A stretch of DNA of 64,000 nucleotides, taken from assembly GCA_035629175.1 (NCBI GenBank), contig DASPIL010000107.1:1-64000 (forward strand), in the 5' to 3' direction. Each line of letters starts with the position of its first letter. Within the stretch, counting starts at the first letter, position 1. Origin of the DNA: Verrucomicrobiia bacterium (GTDB lineage: Bacteria > Verrucomicrobiota > Verrucomicrobiia > Limisphaerales > DASXHY01). A program made the translations under genes and the position numbers. Under the pieces are notes generated by a model. It searched no databases. It worked only from the letters and a program-made list of their open reading frames with translations, and was not told the origin of the DNA. Below, piece after piece: positions 35,613 through 44,629 of the stretch.

Positions 35613-37007
35613 ATGCAACGCCTCCTTGCCATTACATGGCTGACCTGGAAAGCCGCGTTGCGCTTCAGGTTGTTCCTTGTCATTGCCGCGCTGCTGCTCC
35701 TTGCAGTCGTGGGCTTGCCGATTCTGATCAAGGACGACGGCACCGCCCGTGGTTTCACGCAGATTCTCCTAACCTATACGTTGAGTGTCATCACGGGATT
35801 GCTGGGATTGTCGACCTTGTGGCTGTCCTGCGGAACACTTGCGCGCGACATCGAGGAGAATCAAATCCAGGTGGTGGCGACGAAGCCGATAGCGCGATGG
35901 CAAATCTGGCTCGGCAAGTGGCTGGGAATAGTGTCACTGAACGCGGCGCTGCTCACGCTGGCTGGGGCGAGTGTCTATTTCCTGCTGCAATGGAGAGCGA
36001 CGAAGCTTCCTGCCGACGAGCAGGCAATTCTGCGGGATGAAGTGCTTGTCGCGCGCGGTTCGGCACGGCCGCCTGACAGGACGCAGGAAATCGCCGCGCA
36101 GACCGAGCGCGTATTACAGGAGCGATTGCAGAATTCACCGCCCTTGAAACGCGATGAAATCCGGGAGGTGCGCCAGCAAATCGCGGAGCAGATCCGCGCG
36201 GAGTTCCAGGTGGTGCCTGCTGGTTATACAAGGGTTTGGGAAATCGATCTGGGAGTCGCCCGGCATTTTCTCAAGGACAAGCCGCTGCAGTTGCGCGTGA
36301 AGTTCAACTCCGCGGACAAGAGTCCCACGGGAACTTTCGCGGGGATGTGGCGTGCTGGCATTCCCGAAAAAACCGAGCTCTGGGGAACAGCAGAGCCGAT
36401 GAGCCTCGCGCCCGATACGTTCCACGAATTTGTGATCGCGCCGAATACGTTTGATGAAAACGGCCTGCTGCGGGTTGAGTTTTGGAACCTTCGTGAAAAC
36501 GGCACGACGCTGTTGTTTCCCCTCGAGGAAGGGTTTGAGGTGCTCTACCGCGAAGGGGGTTTCGGACTGAACTTCGCGCGCGGGCTCGCGATCATCTTCT
36601 GCTGGATGGCGCTGCTTGCGGCACTCGGTTTGTTCGCGGCTTCATTCCTTTCATTTCCTGTTGCGGCTTTTTTCGCACTTGGCCTCCTGACGATGGCGCT
36701 TTCGAGTGGAACACTCGCCACGGTCGTGGAGGAAGGAACGGTCATGGGTTCCAATGAGGAGACTGGCGAGGTGGGTTCTTCAATCATCGACATCGTGATC
36801 GTGCCTGCGTTCCGGGTCGCCCTCGCGGTCATCAACCTGGCGCGCGATTTCTCGCCGATCGAGGCGCTCAGCAGCGGGCGCAGCATCACCTGGGTGCAAC
36901 TCGCCCGCGCAGTGGGGCAGATCGTCTTCGTGCTCGGAGGGATCGTCGCTCTTCTCGGCATCGGCATTTTCAACCGCCGCGAATTGGCAGCGCAGGGCAG
37001 TCCGTGA
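35613..37007 (+). CDS. ABC transporter permease with large extracytoplasmic domain
   Basis: 464 residues. The first helices are FLVIAALLLLAVVGLPILI and ITGLLGLSTLWLSCGTL. The cytoplasmic segment QVVATKPIARWQIWLGKW corresponds to LAVLSKPVGRAQFVLAKY of the permease at 27270. A soluble region of about 190 residues (roughly 135-320) follows and is probably outside the membrane, starting with a charged helix (QEIAAQTERVLQERLQ). Three to four more helices end the protein (AIIFCWMALLAALGLFAASF, FALGLLTMALSSGTLATVV, IVFVLGGIVALLGIGIF). Exporter permease of unknown substrate; the extra domain could interact with the SPFH proteins. Confidence 0.85.
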   Translation: MQRLLAITWLTWKAALRFRLFLVIAALLLLAVVGLPILIKDDGTARGFTQILLTYTLSVITGLLGLSTLWLSCGTLARDIEENQIQVVATKPIARWQIWLGKWLGIVSLNAALLTLAGASVYFLLQWRATKLPADEQAILRDEVLVARGSARPPDRTQEIAAQTERVLQERLQNSPPLKRDEIREVRQQIAEQIRAEFQVVPAGYTRVWEIDLGVARHFLKDKPLQLRVKFNSADKSPTGTFAGMWRAGIPEKTELWGTAEPMSLAPDTFHEFVIAPNTFDENGLLRVEFWNLRENGTTLLFPLEEGFEVLYREGGFGLNFARGLAIIFCWMALLAALGLFAASFLSFPVAAFFALGLLTMALSSGTLATVVEEGTVMGSNEETGEVGSSIIDIVIVPAFRVALAVINLARDFSPIEALSSGRSITWVQLARAVGQIVFVLGGIVALLGIGIFNRRELAAQGSP

Positions 37008-37011
37008 TCCT

Positions 37012-38514
37012 ATGAACCCGCGCGTGAAAAAAATCCTCCTGCTTGTGCTCGCTGCGGCGCTGCTGTTCGGGACATCGCAAATCCAGGGCTCGCTCAACCG
37101 CGACCGGAATCGGCTTGGGTTAACACGCGTCGAGCCGCTGGAGAACGCGCCCCCGGTTCTTGCGTTCACAACCGTGGCGCTTGGCGGGTTTCGCGGCTTG
37201 ATCTCCAACATGTTGTGGATTCGCGCGAACGACCTTCAGGAGCAGGACAAGTTCTTTGAAATGGTCCAGCTTGCCGATTGGATCACCAAGCTGGAACCGC
37301 ATTTCGCCACCGTCTGGACGCATCAGGCCTGGAACATGGCCTACAACATTTCCGTGAAGTTCAAGCAGACGGCGCCGGGTGAGTATCCCGATCGCTGGCG
37401 CTGGGTGAAACGCGGCTTTGAACTCATCCGCGACGAGGCGCTTCGTTACAACCCCAATGATCCCAGCCTGCACCAGCAGATCGCGTGGATCTTCCAGCAC
37501 AAGATGGGAGCGAACCTTGATGACGCGAACGTGTATTACAAGCGCGAGTGGATGCTTGAGATGAACGAGGTCCTGGGGACTTCGTTGGACTCGGGCCTGG
37601 ATGAACTGATCAACCCCGAGACCGACGATCAACAGCGCCGCGCAAAGTTGTTGCGCGAGGAGTATGACATGGATCCCGCCTTCATGAAGTCACTGGACGA
37701 ACGGTATGGTCCGCTCGAATGGCGCCTGCCGGAATCGCATGCGATCTATTGGGCCGCACAGGGATTGCAGCGGGCAAAGGAGAATCCAACGAAGGTGAAG
37801 CAGGATGATTTGATGCAACTGCGGAGGGCGATTTATCAATCGATGTTGCTCGCATTCCAGCGCGGACGGCTGATGACGAACCGTTTCGCGGGCGGCCTCG
37901 ACTTCGGGCCCAATCTGGACATCATCCCCAACGTCAATCGCTCGTATGAGGAGCACATGGCGGAGGACCCGGCCAACCGTGATAACATTGAGAATGGGCA
38001 TCGAAGCTTCCTGCGTCAGGCCGTTTACACGCTGTATGTGAATAATCGAATGCAGGCGGCGGCGGGATGGTTCAAATACCTGCGCGAGCAGTATCCCAAC
38101 AAGCCGGTGATTGACGGCCAGCCGAATTCCCTGCCTGCCAACCTGACGTTGGAGGAGTACGCGCTCAGCAACCTGCAAATTGATATCAACGAAACTTCGC
38201 GGGATCGCGTGAAGGCAGCGCTTGAAGGATTTATTGGAAACAGTTTCCTGGCGTTGATCGAGGGAAACCACGATCGCGCTGCGGGACTGCAATTGCTGGC
38301 GCAGCAGGTCTGGGCGAATTACCGGAAAAAGATCCCACAGGATCGCTGGGCGGCGATCGGGCTTCCAACGATTGCGGAAACGAGACAAACCGTGCTTGCC
38401 GAATTCATGGATGAGAACACAGGCCTGACGCCTGAGGCTCGCGCGATTCTGAGCACCGAGCTCAACCTCCCGGCTCCCGCAGTTCAGGGCACGAATTCGG
38501 TCCCTGGTCGTTAG
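37012..38514 (+). CDS. Membrane-anchored helical (TPR-like) protein of unknown function
   Basis: 500 residues. The N-terminus has one hydrophobic segment (ILLLVLAAALLFGTSQI) that anchors or exports the protein. The rest is largely helical with TPR-like spacing (FFEMVQLADWITKLEPHFAT, GFELIRDEALRYNPNDPSLH, LRQAVYTLYVNNRMQAAAGW). Conserved-looking segments are GGFRGLISNMLWIRANDLQ and IAWIFQHKMGANLDDANVYY. No family recognised. It starts 4 bp after the permease stop and is the last gene of the operon, so it probably works with the transporter, perhaps as its extracytoplasmic partner. Confidence 0.78.
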   Translation: MNPRVKKILLLVLAAALLFGTSQIQGSLNRDRNRLGLTRVEPLENAPPVLAFTTVALGGFRGLISNMLWIRANDLQEQDKFFEMVQLADWITKLEPHFATVWTHQAWNMAYNISVKFKQTAPGEYPDRWRWVKRGFELIRDEALRYNPNDPSLHQQIAWIFQHKMGANLDDANVYYKREWMLEMNEVLGTSLDSGLDELINPETDDQQRRAKLLREEYDMDPAFMKSLDERYGPLEWRLPESHAIYWAAQGLQRAKENPTKVKQDDLMQLRRAIYQSMLLAFQRGRLMTNRFAGGLDFGPNLDIIPNVNRSYEEHMAEDPANRDNIENGHRSFLRQAVYTLYVNNRMQAAAGWFKYLREQYPNKPVIDGQPNSLPANLTLEEYALSNLQIDINETSRDRVKAALEGFIGNSFLALIEGNHDRAAGLQLLAQQVWANYRKKIPQDRWAAIGLPTIAETRQTVLAEFMDENTGLTPEARAILSTELNLPAPAVQGTNSVPGR

Positions 38515-38550
38515 CGGATTGGCGCCGTCCTGGCGCGACGATGCCGAAAA

Positions 38551-39366
38551 CTAGGGAGCAACAGTGGATCGTTCCCTCAGCCAGGAAAGATCCCCGTAGG
38601 CAGGAGATTGGCTGGCATCGGCCCGGATAAAGACGGCTGTGGCATTGAGGACGGCTCGATCGCGCCAGCGCTTCATTTCAGCGCGTCCATCGGCAAATGA
38701 AATGCCTCCTGACTGATTGTGGTAACTCGCAGGAATATCGATCCAGGTGAACGCGTTTGCCCCGCTTTGCGACGCGGAAACACAGAACCAGCCATCATTA
38801 ATCGTGTTGTGATTCTCGTCCATCAACACCCACCACTGCGCTGGCGAGAAACCTCCTTCAAGATCCGACTCGCGGCGAAAAACACGGGCTGGTGCCGACA
38901 ATCCGTTCTGATAGAGAGTCGAAACAGGATTCATCCACGCGTTCATGGAAATGCTGCGCACGGTGGCGGCGCCATTTGAGACCCGCTTGATGTCGGCTGG
39001 ACATTTATACAGCGCTACCGACCTGGCATACGGCCAGAGAAGTCCGCGTTGGATGTGATTTGTATTGGTGGATTCGATCGGAATATCCATACGCCCGTGA
39101 ACCCATTGTGGTGAATTTGGGTGCGCCGTTCCCGCCGTTGGACAAATCACGCCCATGTGGTCGGCCGAATAGGTGCTCCATGCGACCTGCATTCTGCGAA
39201 GATTGCTAAGACATTGGAAAGCCTGGCTCGATGAACGCACTTTCGACAGCAGCGGCAGCAGCAGGGCTGCCCCGATAATGAACATTGAAATTAATGTGAG
39301 CAGCTCGCAAAGGGTGAATGCCCGAGACGTCGCGGATCCGCGCCGGATGAAAGTATTACAGTTCAT
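38551..39366 (-). CDS. Type II pseudopilin with H-X9-DG domain
   Basis: 271 residues from the ATG at 39366 (MNCNTFIRRG). The N-terminus has the prepilin peptidase site and hydrophobic stalk: RAFTLCELLTLISMFI, with the conserved Glu five residues after the cut. The usual Gly before Phe is Ala and the position after Leu is Cys. Near the C-terminus YHNQSGGISFADGR contains H, nine residues, then DG, the mark of the H-X9-DG processing-associated domain common in Planctomycetes and Verrucomicrobiota. Its ATG overlaps the stop of the propeller gene (ATGA at 39366-39363), so the two are translationally coupled. It may be exposed through the secretin-type system, an inference. Confidence 0.85.
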   Translation of the reverse strand: MNCNTFIRRGSATSRAFTLCELLTLISMFIIGAALLLPLLSKVRSSSQAFQCLSNLRRMQVAWSTYSADHMGVICPTAGTAHPNSPQWVHGRMDIPIESTNTNHIQRGLLWPYARSVALYKCPADIKRVSNGAATVRSISMNAWMNPVSTLYQNGLSAPARVFRRESDLEGGFSPAQWWVLMDENHNTINDGWFCVSASQSGANAFTWIDIPASYHNQSGGISFADGRAEMKRWRDRAVLNATAVFIRADASQSPAYGDLSWLRERSTVAP

Positions 39367-41056
39367 TCGCTGACAATTCTGTAAAATCGTGCGTCCGCAG
39401 CGGGTGCAAGGTCCCGCACATACGCCCGTTTCCCAATGAACAGGATATTGCCGATCACGTCGCGCCAATGATTTTCATTCCAGTGTTCCTTAAACTGCAC
39501 GTGGAAATCGACTTGATTACCAGCCAGCCAGCTTAGAACTGGACCTCCGCCAGGAAGAGCAGGATCCGGCGCAGACACCCACTCGGGCGTATCGATTCTT
39601 AAATCGCGGACATAGACGTCGCTCTCACGGTTTGAATCGTTCGCAACCAGGGCGGCCATGGATTCGAAAGCAACGACATTTCCATCGGAACTGAGCGCCG
39701 TCTGAGCCGACGGAAACACTGCTGGCGCTTCACCCGATTCCTCATCCACCCGCACGGTAGAGCCCGCAAGGTGATCCCACCGATAGAGGTGGAATTCTGA
39801 AGTCGTCGCGCCGAGGAACGTGACGAAACGGCCATCGGCGCTCACTTTTGGCGAGGCGCATAGTCCGCCCTCCTGCGGAAGACTCGCCAGCACGTTTGAT
39901 CCAGGTGAGGTTTTCCAGAGGTAAAGAGCGGACGTTTCGCCGGCGGATCCCGGCGGGCTTCCCACGAACGCCACAAACTGTCCATCAGGACTCATGTCCA
40001 GATTGTTCAGCGATTGGTACGTCTGGGTTGAAACGTAGGCGTTCGAATGCAGAATCGTGGTCGCGCCACTTTCCAGGTCATGACGCAATACGGCGGATTT
40101 TCGGGGAAGGAACCCGATCGAAGCATTGGTGGAGGCGATGAACACAACGAATTTGCCGTCATCGCTTATGCGGGGATTGAAAGACGCGACGACAGTGCCT
40201 TTCGAGACTTGTCGCGCATGAATACTGGCCCACGCTGTTGAGCCGGCGATGAGATCCCGGACGTATACGTCATTCGCAAGCATCGATCCCGGGACCAGGT
40301 TCGTGGCCGCGCTGAAAAAGGCCACGTGTGTACCGTCGGGCGTGATGCGCGGCGAATGTGAGCCGGCCCCCGGCTGCAGCGCGTTTCCTGCAATTGCGCC
40401 CACGCTGACCAATGCAGTCGTCCCAGAGAGGAGATCCCGCACAAAGACATCTGGAACCCGGTTGGTATCGGCCATCACCAGGTTGGTTGCGGCACTGACA
40501 AACGCAACATAACGACCGTCGGGCGTCATCACGGCGTCGCGCGAGTCGCCGTTGCCACACGCGCCGCCGAGCCCGCGGCTGACCAGCAATGTCGTCTGAA
40601 GAACCAGGTCGCGGACGAACACGTCCCGGGTTCCATTCGTGTCACCCGTCACGAGATCACTCGCCGAGCTTTCGAATAGAACGAAACGGCCATTTTCGGA
40701 AATTCCTGACGGCAGGGAATCGCCATTTCCGCCTGTGTTCCCAGCGTGGTGGACGCTTGCCAGCGATGTTGTGTCGAGGACGCGATCGCGTACGAAGACG
40801 TTGATTGGTGGCGGGAACAATTCCGCAGTGGCTGGTTGCTGTGCGCAATCAAGTTGCCGGCGGTGCTGGCGAAAGCCACATAACGTCCGTCCGAACTGAG
40901 AATGGGAGCCCCGGAATTCCCTGCCGCGAGAATACGAAAAGTCGAGGGCCCGCTCTGAAGGGAAAGAGTGACGTTTGTCGCAGCAGAGGCAGACAGGACG
41001 GCTAAAAATGTGAATAAGGTTATTGTCATCCTCCACGATGCTGCTTGTGGGTGCAT
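39363..41056 (-). pseudogene. Exported WD40/TolB-like beta-propeller, frameshifted
   Basis: The N-terminal and C-terminal parts lie in different frames. The start at 41056 (AGGGA five bases before it) gives a signal peptide (MTITLFTFLAVLSASAATN) and a first blade motif (DGRYVAFASTAGNLIAHSNQ). The following blades (NVFVRDRVLDTTSLASVH onwards) are in another frame of the same strand. The switch must lie between about 40803 and 40868, best near 40829-40835, where one base appears missing. The remainder holds seven or so repeats of the type DGRYVAFVSAATNLV...DVFVRDL. The C-terminus ends DARFYRIVSE. Either a mutated gene or a sequencing error. Exported, function unknown. It overlaps the pseudopilin start by four bases. 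Confidence 0.8.
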
Positions 41057-41238
41057 GGCGTTCCCTGTTGTAGGTTCGACGAGCAGCAGCGTCAAGAACG
41101 CACTGGAACCAGTCGACTTCCTGGCCGGCTTCCCGCCCGCCCGACCGCGGTTGCATGTCGGTGGTTGTCCGCATTTGGCTTTGTTTGTAAATTCGTGCCG
41201 TTGCCGCACCTGAAGTTTCCTGGCTTGGCAGCTTTAAA

Positions 41239-41592
41239 ATGACGACAAAGCATCGAATTTTCACGACGAGTTTCGCGAGTGTGTATCCTCTTTATGTCGC
41301 GAAGGCGGAGAAGAAAGGGCGGAAGAAGGCGGAGGTGGACGCCATCATTTGCTGGCTCACAGGCTACGATCAACGGGCTTTGGAAGAACAACTTAGGAAG
41401 CAGGTTGACTTCGAAACCTTCTTCGACGAAGCGCCGCGGCTGAATCCTTCGCGAACTTTGATCAAGGGCGTCGTTTGCGGAGTTCGAGTCGAAGAGGTGG
41501 AAGATCCCTTGATGCGGGACATTCGTTATCTCGACAAACTCGTTGATGAACTGGCCAGGGGAAAAGCCATGGAAAAGATTTTGCGGAGCTGA
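41239..41592 (+). CDS. DUF2200 family protein
   Basis: 117 residues, cytoplasmic, matching the DUF2200 pattern: it begins [20 protein letters not shown], then [15 protein letters not shown], and ends [20 protein letters not shown]. Members are about 110-120 residues and have no experimentally known function. It is transcribed away from the propeller gene, with a 182-bp divergent region, and is convergent with the FG-GAP gene that ends 15 bp downstream. It has no obvious functional link to its neighbours. Confidence 0.88.
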   Translation: MTTKHRIFTTSFASVYPLYVAKAEKKGRKKAEVDAIICWLTGYDQRALEEQLRKQVDFETFFDEAPRLNPSRTLIKGVVCGVRVEEVEDPLMRDIRYLDKLVDELARGKAMEKILRS

Positions 41593-41607
41593 GAAGAAGC
41601 AGAACGC

Positions 41608-43098
41608 TCAACGCTCCTGCAAACGGAAGAACAGTTGCGGCGCGGAGTTGCTGACGATGATTCCGGTGATGGGAGTGCCATCCACAACGGTGTGCCAGTT
41701 GGATGACTCCGCTTCGGTTGCGAATTGCAGGTCGAATTGGCCAGGGGCGCCCTGCCAGTAGATCACGTTAGATCCTGAGGCATCACGCGCGATCCGACCC
41801 GAGGGCGCGGATGTCGGAGTGGTGTTGATGTAAATCTGAATCAACCCGTGCCTGTCGCCCGATACGATGTCCGCTTTGCCGTCCGCATTGAAATCACCCA
41901 CTGTCAATCCCGACCGCTCGGGTGCGGTCACCATCGTCCTCGCGACGGCAAAAACGCCATCCCCGCGATTCGTTGCGACGACAAATCGATCGTCGGGTTC
42001 CGACTGAAAAACACAATCCACCCTGCCGTCGAGGTTGAATTCCGCGGCAATCAACACGGCGCCACGAGCCTCATTCGTTGCGAGCGGTCCCAGCGCTGCG
42101 GTTGATGCGGGAACGAAGATTCCGTTGCCCGCATTGGTTGCCACTTTCAACACGTTGAGAAACGGTGCGGCGTTGGTCAGAAATGACGGACAAAGCAAAT
42201 CAGGCCGGCCATCGCCATTGACATCCGCAATGTCGCCGATCGAACGCTGACGCGCTGTGGTCGTGCCGAGCATGTTTGTCACCACGGAACTCAGCGCGAA
42301 GTTCGTGCCCATCGCGTTCGTGAAAATGCTCACCGAACCTGCCCGGTCTCCGCAAATCATGTCCGCGCTTTGATCGGAGTTCACGTCCACAAGGCGCACC
42401 CAGACTGGGCCGAACAGGGCGTTCGTGATGCTGGTCAATATCGTAAACGTTCCCTGGCCATCGTTGGTCAGAACATTCAGCGGCCCCGCAGGCTGCCGAT
42501 GCGCGATCGCAAGGTCTGGGATGCCGTCGCCATTCACATCCGCGGCACTGAGAGCCCCAGGGGTGGGGTGGCCCAGCGCGACCAGCGAGCTGGCGCTGAG
42601 CAATCCGGAATGGTTCGTCAGAATTTGAAGGGAAGCGCTTCCGAGTAGCGGCGTTGCAATGTCCGGGAATCCATCGCCGTTCAAGTCCGCCGCCGCGCTC
42701 TGCCTCACCACGGCGTCGATCTGGAGTTGGTTCAGGTTGCCCAGGAGCCCGTCGCCTCGATTCAGTGCAATCCCATGCGTGGCGAAGAGATCGATGCGGC
42801 CGTCCTGGTTGAAATCGGCCGCAAGGAAGAACCCGTCCGCGGAAGCATTGCCAGACAAGGTTGAATCCAGCACGAATGACGGCGCGGCGGCGGAGGCGGA
42901 AGCAGAAAACGAAAGGAAAAATAAAAAGCCGGGCAGGGCGAAGCATAGTGGAATCACCCGCTTTTTTTTGCAGATGCAGTGTTCGCTCGCAATCCGAAAA
43001 AAAGGTTCCCTGCAATTACGAGTGGTTGGACCGGCTGGCGCAACTGCCTCGAACAAGCTTTGTTGATTCGCCGCTTGCAGGAATTGTTCGTTGTGCAT
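41608..43098 (-). CDS. Exported FG-GAP (VCBS) repeat protein
   Basis: About 450-496 residues depending on the start. A signal peptide (VIPLCFALPGFLFFLSFSAS ending ASAAA) precedes repeats of the FG-GAP/VCBS type: AADFNQDGRIDLFATHG, AADLNGDGFPDIATPLLG, AADVNGDGIPDLAIAHR, IADVNGDGRPDLLCPSF, VGDFNADGKADIVSGDR. These have Ca-binding DxNxDGxxD loops and form an integrin-alpha-like propeller. The end is QLFFRLQER, similar to the tails of two other exported proteins here. The start is uncertain: the ATG at 43098 leaves 47 residues before the signal core, while a GTG at 42957 removes the KKKR basic part. A run of eight T (42962-42969) at that point could hide an indel. It is divergent from the ABC gene. 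Confidence 0.82.
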   Translation of the reverse strand: MHNEQFLQAANQQSLFEAVAPAGPTTRNCREPFFRIASEHCICKKKRVIPLCFALPGFLFFLSFSASASAAAPSFVLDSTLSGNASADGFFLAADFNQDGRIDLFATHGIALNRGDGLLGNLNQLQIDAVVRQSAAADLNGDGFPDIATPLLGSASLQILTNHSGLLSASSLVALGHPTPGALSAADVNGDGIPDLAIAHRQPAGPLNVLTNDGQGTFTILTSITNALFGPVWVRLVDVNSDQSADMICGDRAGSVSIFTNAMGTNFALSSVVTNMLGTTTARQRSIGDIADVNGDGRPDLLCPSFLTNAAPFLNVLKVATNAGNGIFVPASTAALGPLATNEARGAVLIAAEFNLDGRVDCVFQSEPDDRFVVATNRGDGVFAVARTMVTAPERSGLTVGDFNADGKADIVSGDRHGLIQIYINTTPTSAPSGRIARDASGSNVIYWQGAPGQFDLQFATEAESSNWHTVVDGTPITGIIVSNSAPQLFFRLQER

Positions 43099-43134
43099 CC
43101 TGTGAACACCATTATTTTTAAGGCCACATTTTGA

Positions 43135-43950
43135 ATGAGATCTTCCAAACGCATCCTGGATGTTTCCAACCTGCGCATTGAGCGCAACGGAACGGTCATT
43201 CTCCACGATGTGTCATGGCAGGTTCAAAGAGGACAACACTGGGCGATTCTCGGCGCGAACGGCTCAGGAAAGACTTCGCTGCTCAGCGCCCTCACGGGTT
43301 ACCTCATGCCGACGGCAGGGGACATTTCGTTGCTGGGCCAGCGCTACGGAGAATCGGATTGGCGCGAACTGCGGCGCAGGATTGGAATTGTCAGTTCGTC
43401 CGTGCGCCAGATGATGGCGGACGACGAACCCGCGCTGGAAACCGTGGTCAGCGGAAAGTACGCGATGATCGATTTCTGGGGCCGTCCGCGGCCAGCCGAC
43501 GAGCGCGAGGCACGCCGCTTCCTGGCTCAGGTGGAATGTTCCGAACTCATTGATCGGCGATGGGGTGTCTTGTCGCAAGGTGAGCGTCAGCGGGTGCTGA
43601 TCGGCCGCGCGCTCATGGCCAAGCCTCAGGTGCTGATTCTTGATGAACCCTGCGCGGGTCTCGATCCCGCGGCGCGCGAACAGTTCCTCGGATTCGTCGA
43701 GCGTATCGGGAATCGCCGAGATGGCCCGACGTTGATCCTGGTGACGCATCATGTGGAGGAGATCATGCCGGCGTTTTCTCATGTTCTGCTGCTCAAGAAT
43801 GGACGCGTAGGTTCTGCAGGGGTAAAAGCCGATGTTCTAACAAGCCGCAACCTGTCCGATACCTTCACTGCACGCGCGCGGGTGAAGGTCGTTCGACATC
43901 GATATCAAATGACGATTGCTCCGGGACAGCGCAGAGACCGCGTCGCGTAG
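43135..43950 (+). CDS. ABC transporter ATP-binding protein (stand-alone, YlmA/ModF-like)
   Basis: 271 residues with a complete ATPase domain: Walker A LGANGSGKTSLLSAL, signature LSQGERQRVLIG, Walker B VLILDEPCAGLDP and H-loop VTHHVEEIMPAF. The segment IVSSSVRQMMADDEPALETV is typical of stand-alone ATPases of the YlmA/ModF type often annotated as iron or molybdate related. No permease or binding protein gene is adjacent, so its partner, if any, is elsewhere. Some related proteins act without a permease. It faces the FG-GAP gene across a 36 to 177-bp region depending on that gene's start. Confidence 0.88.
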   Translation: MRSSKRILDVSNLRIERNGTVILHDVSWQVQRGQHWAILGANGSGKTSLLSALTGYLMPTAGDISLLGQRYGESDWRELRRRIGIVSSSVRQMMADDEPALETVVSGKYAMIDFWGRPRPADEREARRFLAQVECSELIDRRWGVLSQGERQRVLIGRALMAKPQVLILDEPCAGLDPAAREQFLGFVERIGNRRDGPTLILVTHHVEEIMPAFSHVLLLKNGRVGSAGVKADVLTSRNLSDTFTARARVKVVRHRYQMTIAPGQRRDRVA

Positions 43951-44005
43951 CGGGTTGCGTGGCTATGCAGCGCTTCCCAGCCTGCTCGGCGTGGATCACA
44001 TTTGG

Positions 44006-44051
44006 CGGCTTGGAAGCACGGCGATACAGCAGGTTGGGAAACCTGTTGCGG
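44006..44051. repeat. Dispersed hairpin repeat, copy B
   Basis: Second copy of the element at 25876-25920: CGGCTTGGAAGCACGGCG then ATACAGCAGGTTGGG and AACCTGTTGCGG. The CAGGTT/AACCTG stem replaces CAGATT/AATCTG of copy A. It is located between the ABC ATPase gene and the LURP-one-like gene. In both copies the same minus-strand frame reads NLLYRRASKP, a by-product of the repeat and not a gene. Confidence 0.75.
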
Positions 44052-44137
44052 CACGAAACGGTGGCAGACAATGCCGTTGCGCCGTGAGTCGCGCGCGATT
44101 ACGGTTCGGCAAAGGAAAGGTAAAATAAATCCAGGCT

Positions 44138-44629
44138 ATGCGGTACGTGATGAAACAAAAGTTTTGGTCGTGGGGCGATGACTTTACGATCAAGGATTCC
44201 AATGGCGCCGATGTTTTCCAGGTCGACGGCCGCGCTTTCAGCTGGGGCGACAAGCTGTCGTTCCACGATGCCGCTGGAAAAGAGATAGCGTTTATTCGGC
44301 AGAAACTTCTCTCGTGGGGACCCACGTATGAGGTCGAGGTGCACGGGAGACTGACTGCGGTCGTAAAGAAACATCTGTTCACGCTGTTCCGGGCAAAATT
44401 CACGGTCGACGTGCCAGGACCAGACGACCTGGAGGCAGCGGGCGATTTCCTCAGTCATGAGTATGCGTTTTCACGTGGCGGCAGAGCCGTGGCCCAGGTG
44501 AGCAAACGCTGGTTCAGTTGGTCGGATACATATGGGATTGATGTCGAAGACGGCGAGGATGACGTGCTGATCCTGGCGAGCGCCGTCGTGATCGACATGG
44601 TATGCCATCAGGAGAGCCGGAAAGGGTGA
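44138..44629 (+). CDS. LURP-one-related / Tubby-like fold protein
   Basis: 163 residues, matching the LURP-one-related (DUF567) family, a Tubby-like beta-barrel: MKQKFWSWGDDFTIKDSNGA, FQVDGRAFSWGDKLSF, IRQKLLSWGPTYEVEV and KRWFSWSDTYGIDVEDGEDD. Members are found in bacteria and plants and have been proposed to bind membrane lipids or act as scramblase-like proteins; bacterial functions are not established. No signal peptide. The start at the first ATG is kept, though MKQKF four codons later is the conserved beginning. Confidence 0.85.
   Translation: MRYVMKQKFWSWGDDFTIKDSNGADVFQVDGRAFSWGDKLSFHDAAGKEIAFIRQKLLSWGPTYEVEVHGRLTAVVKKHLFTLFRAKFTVDVPGPDDLEAAGDFLSHEYAFSRGGRAVAQVSKRWFSWSDTYGIDVEDGEDDVLILASAVVIDMVCHQESRKG

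Noticed and set aside
42200-43015. 271-codon minus-strand ORF
   Set aside because: Alternate frame of the FG-GAP gene; the other frame has five clear DxNxDG repeats.
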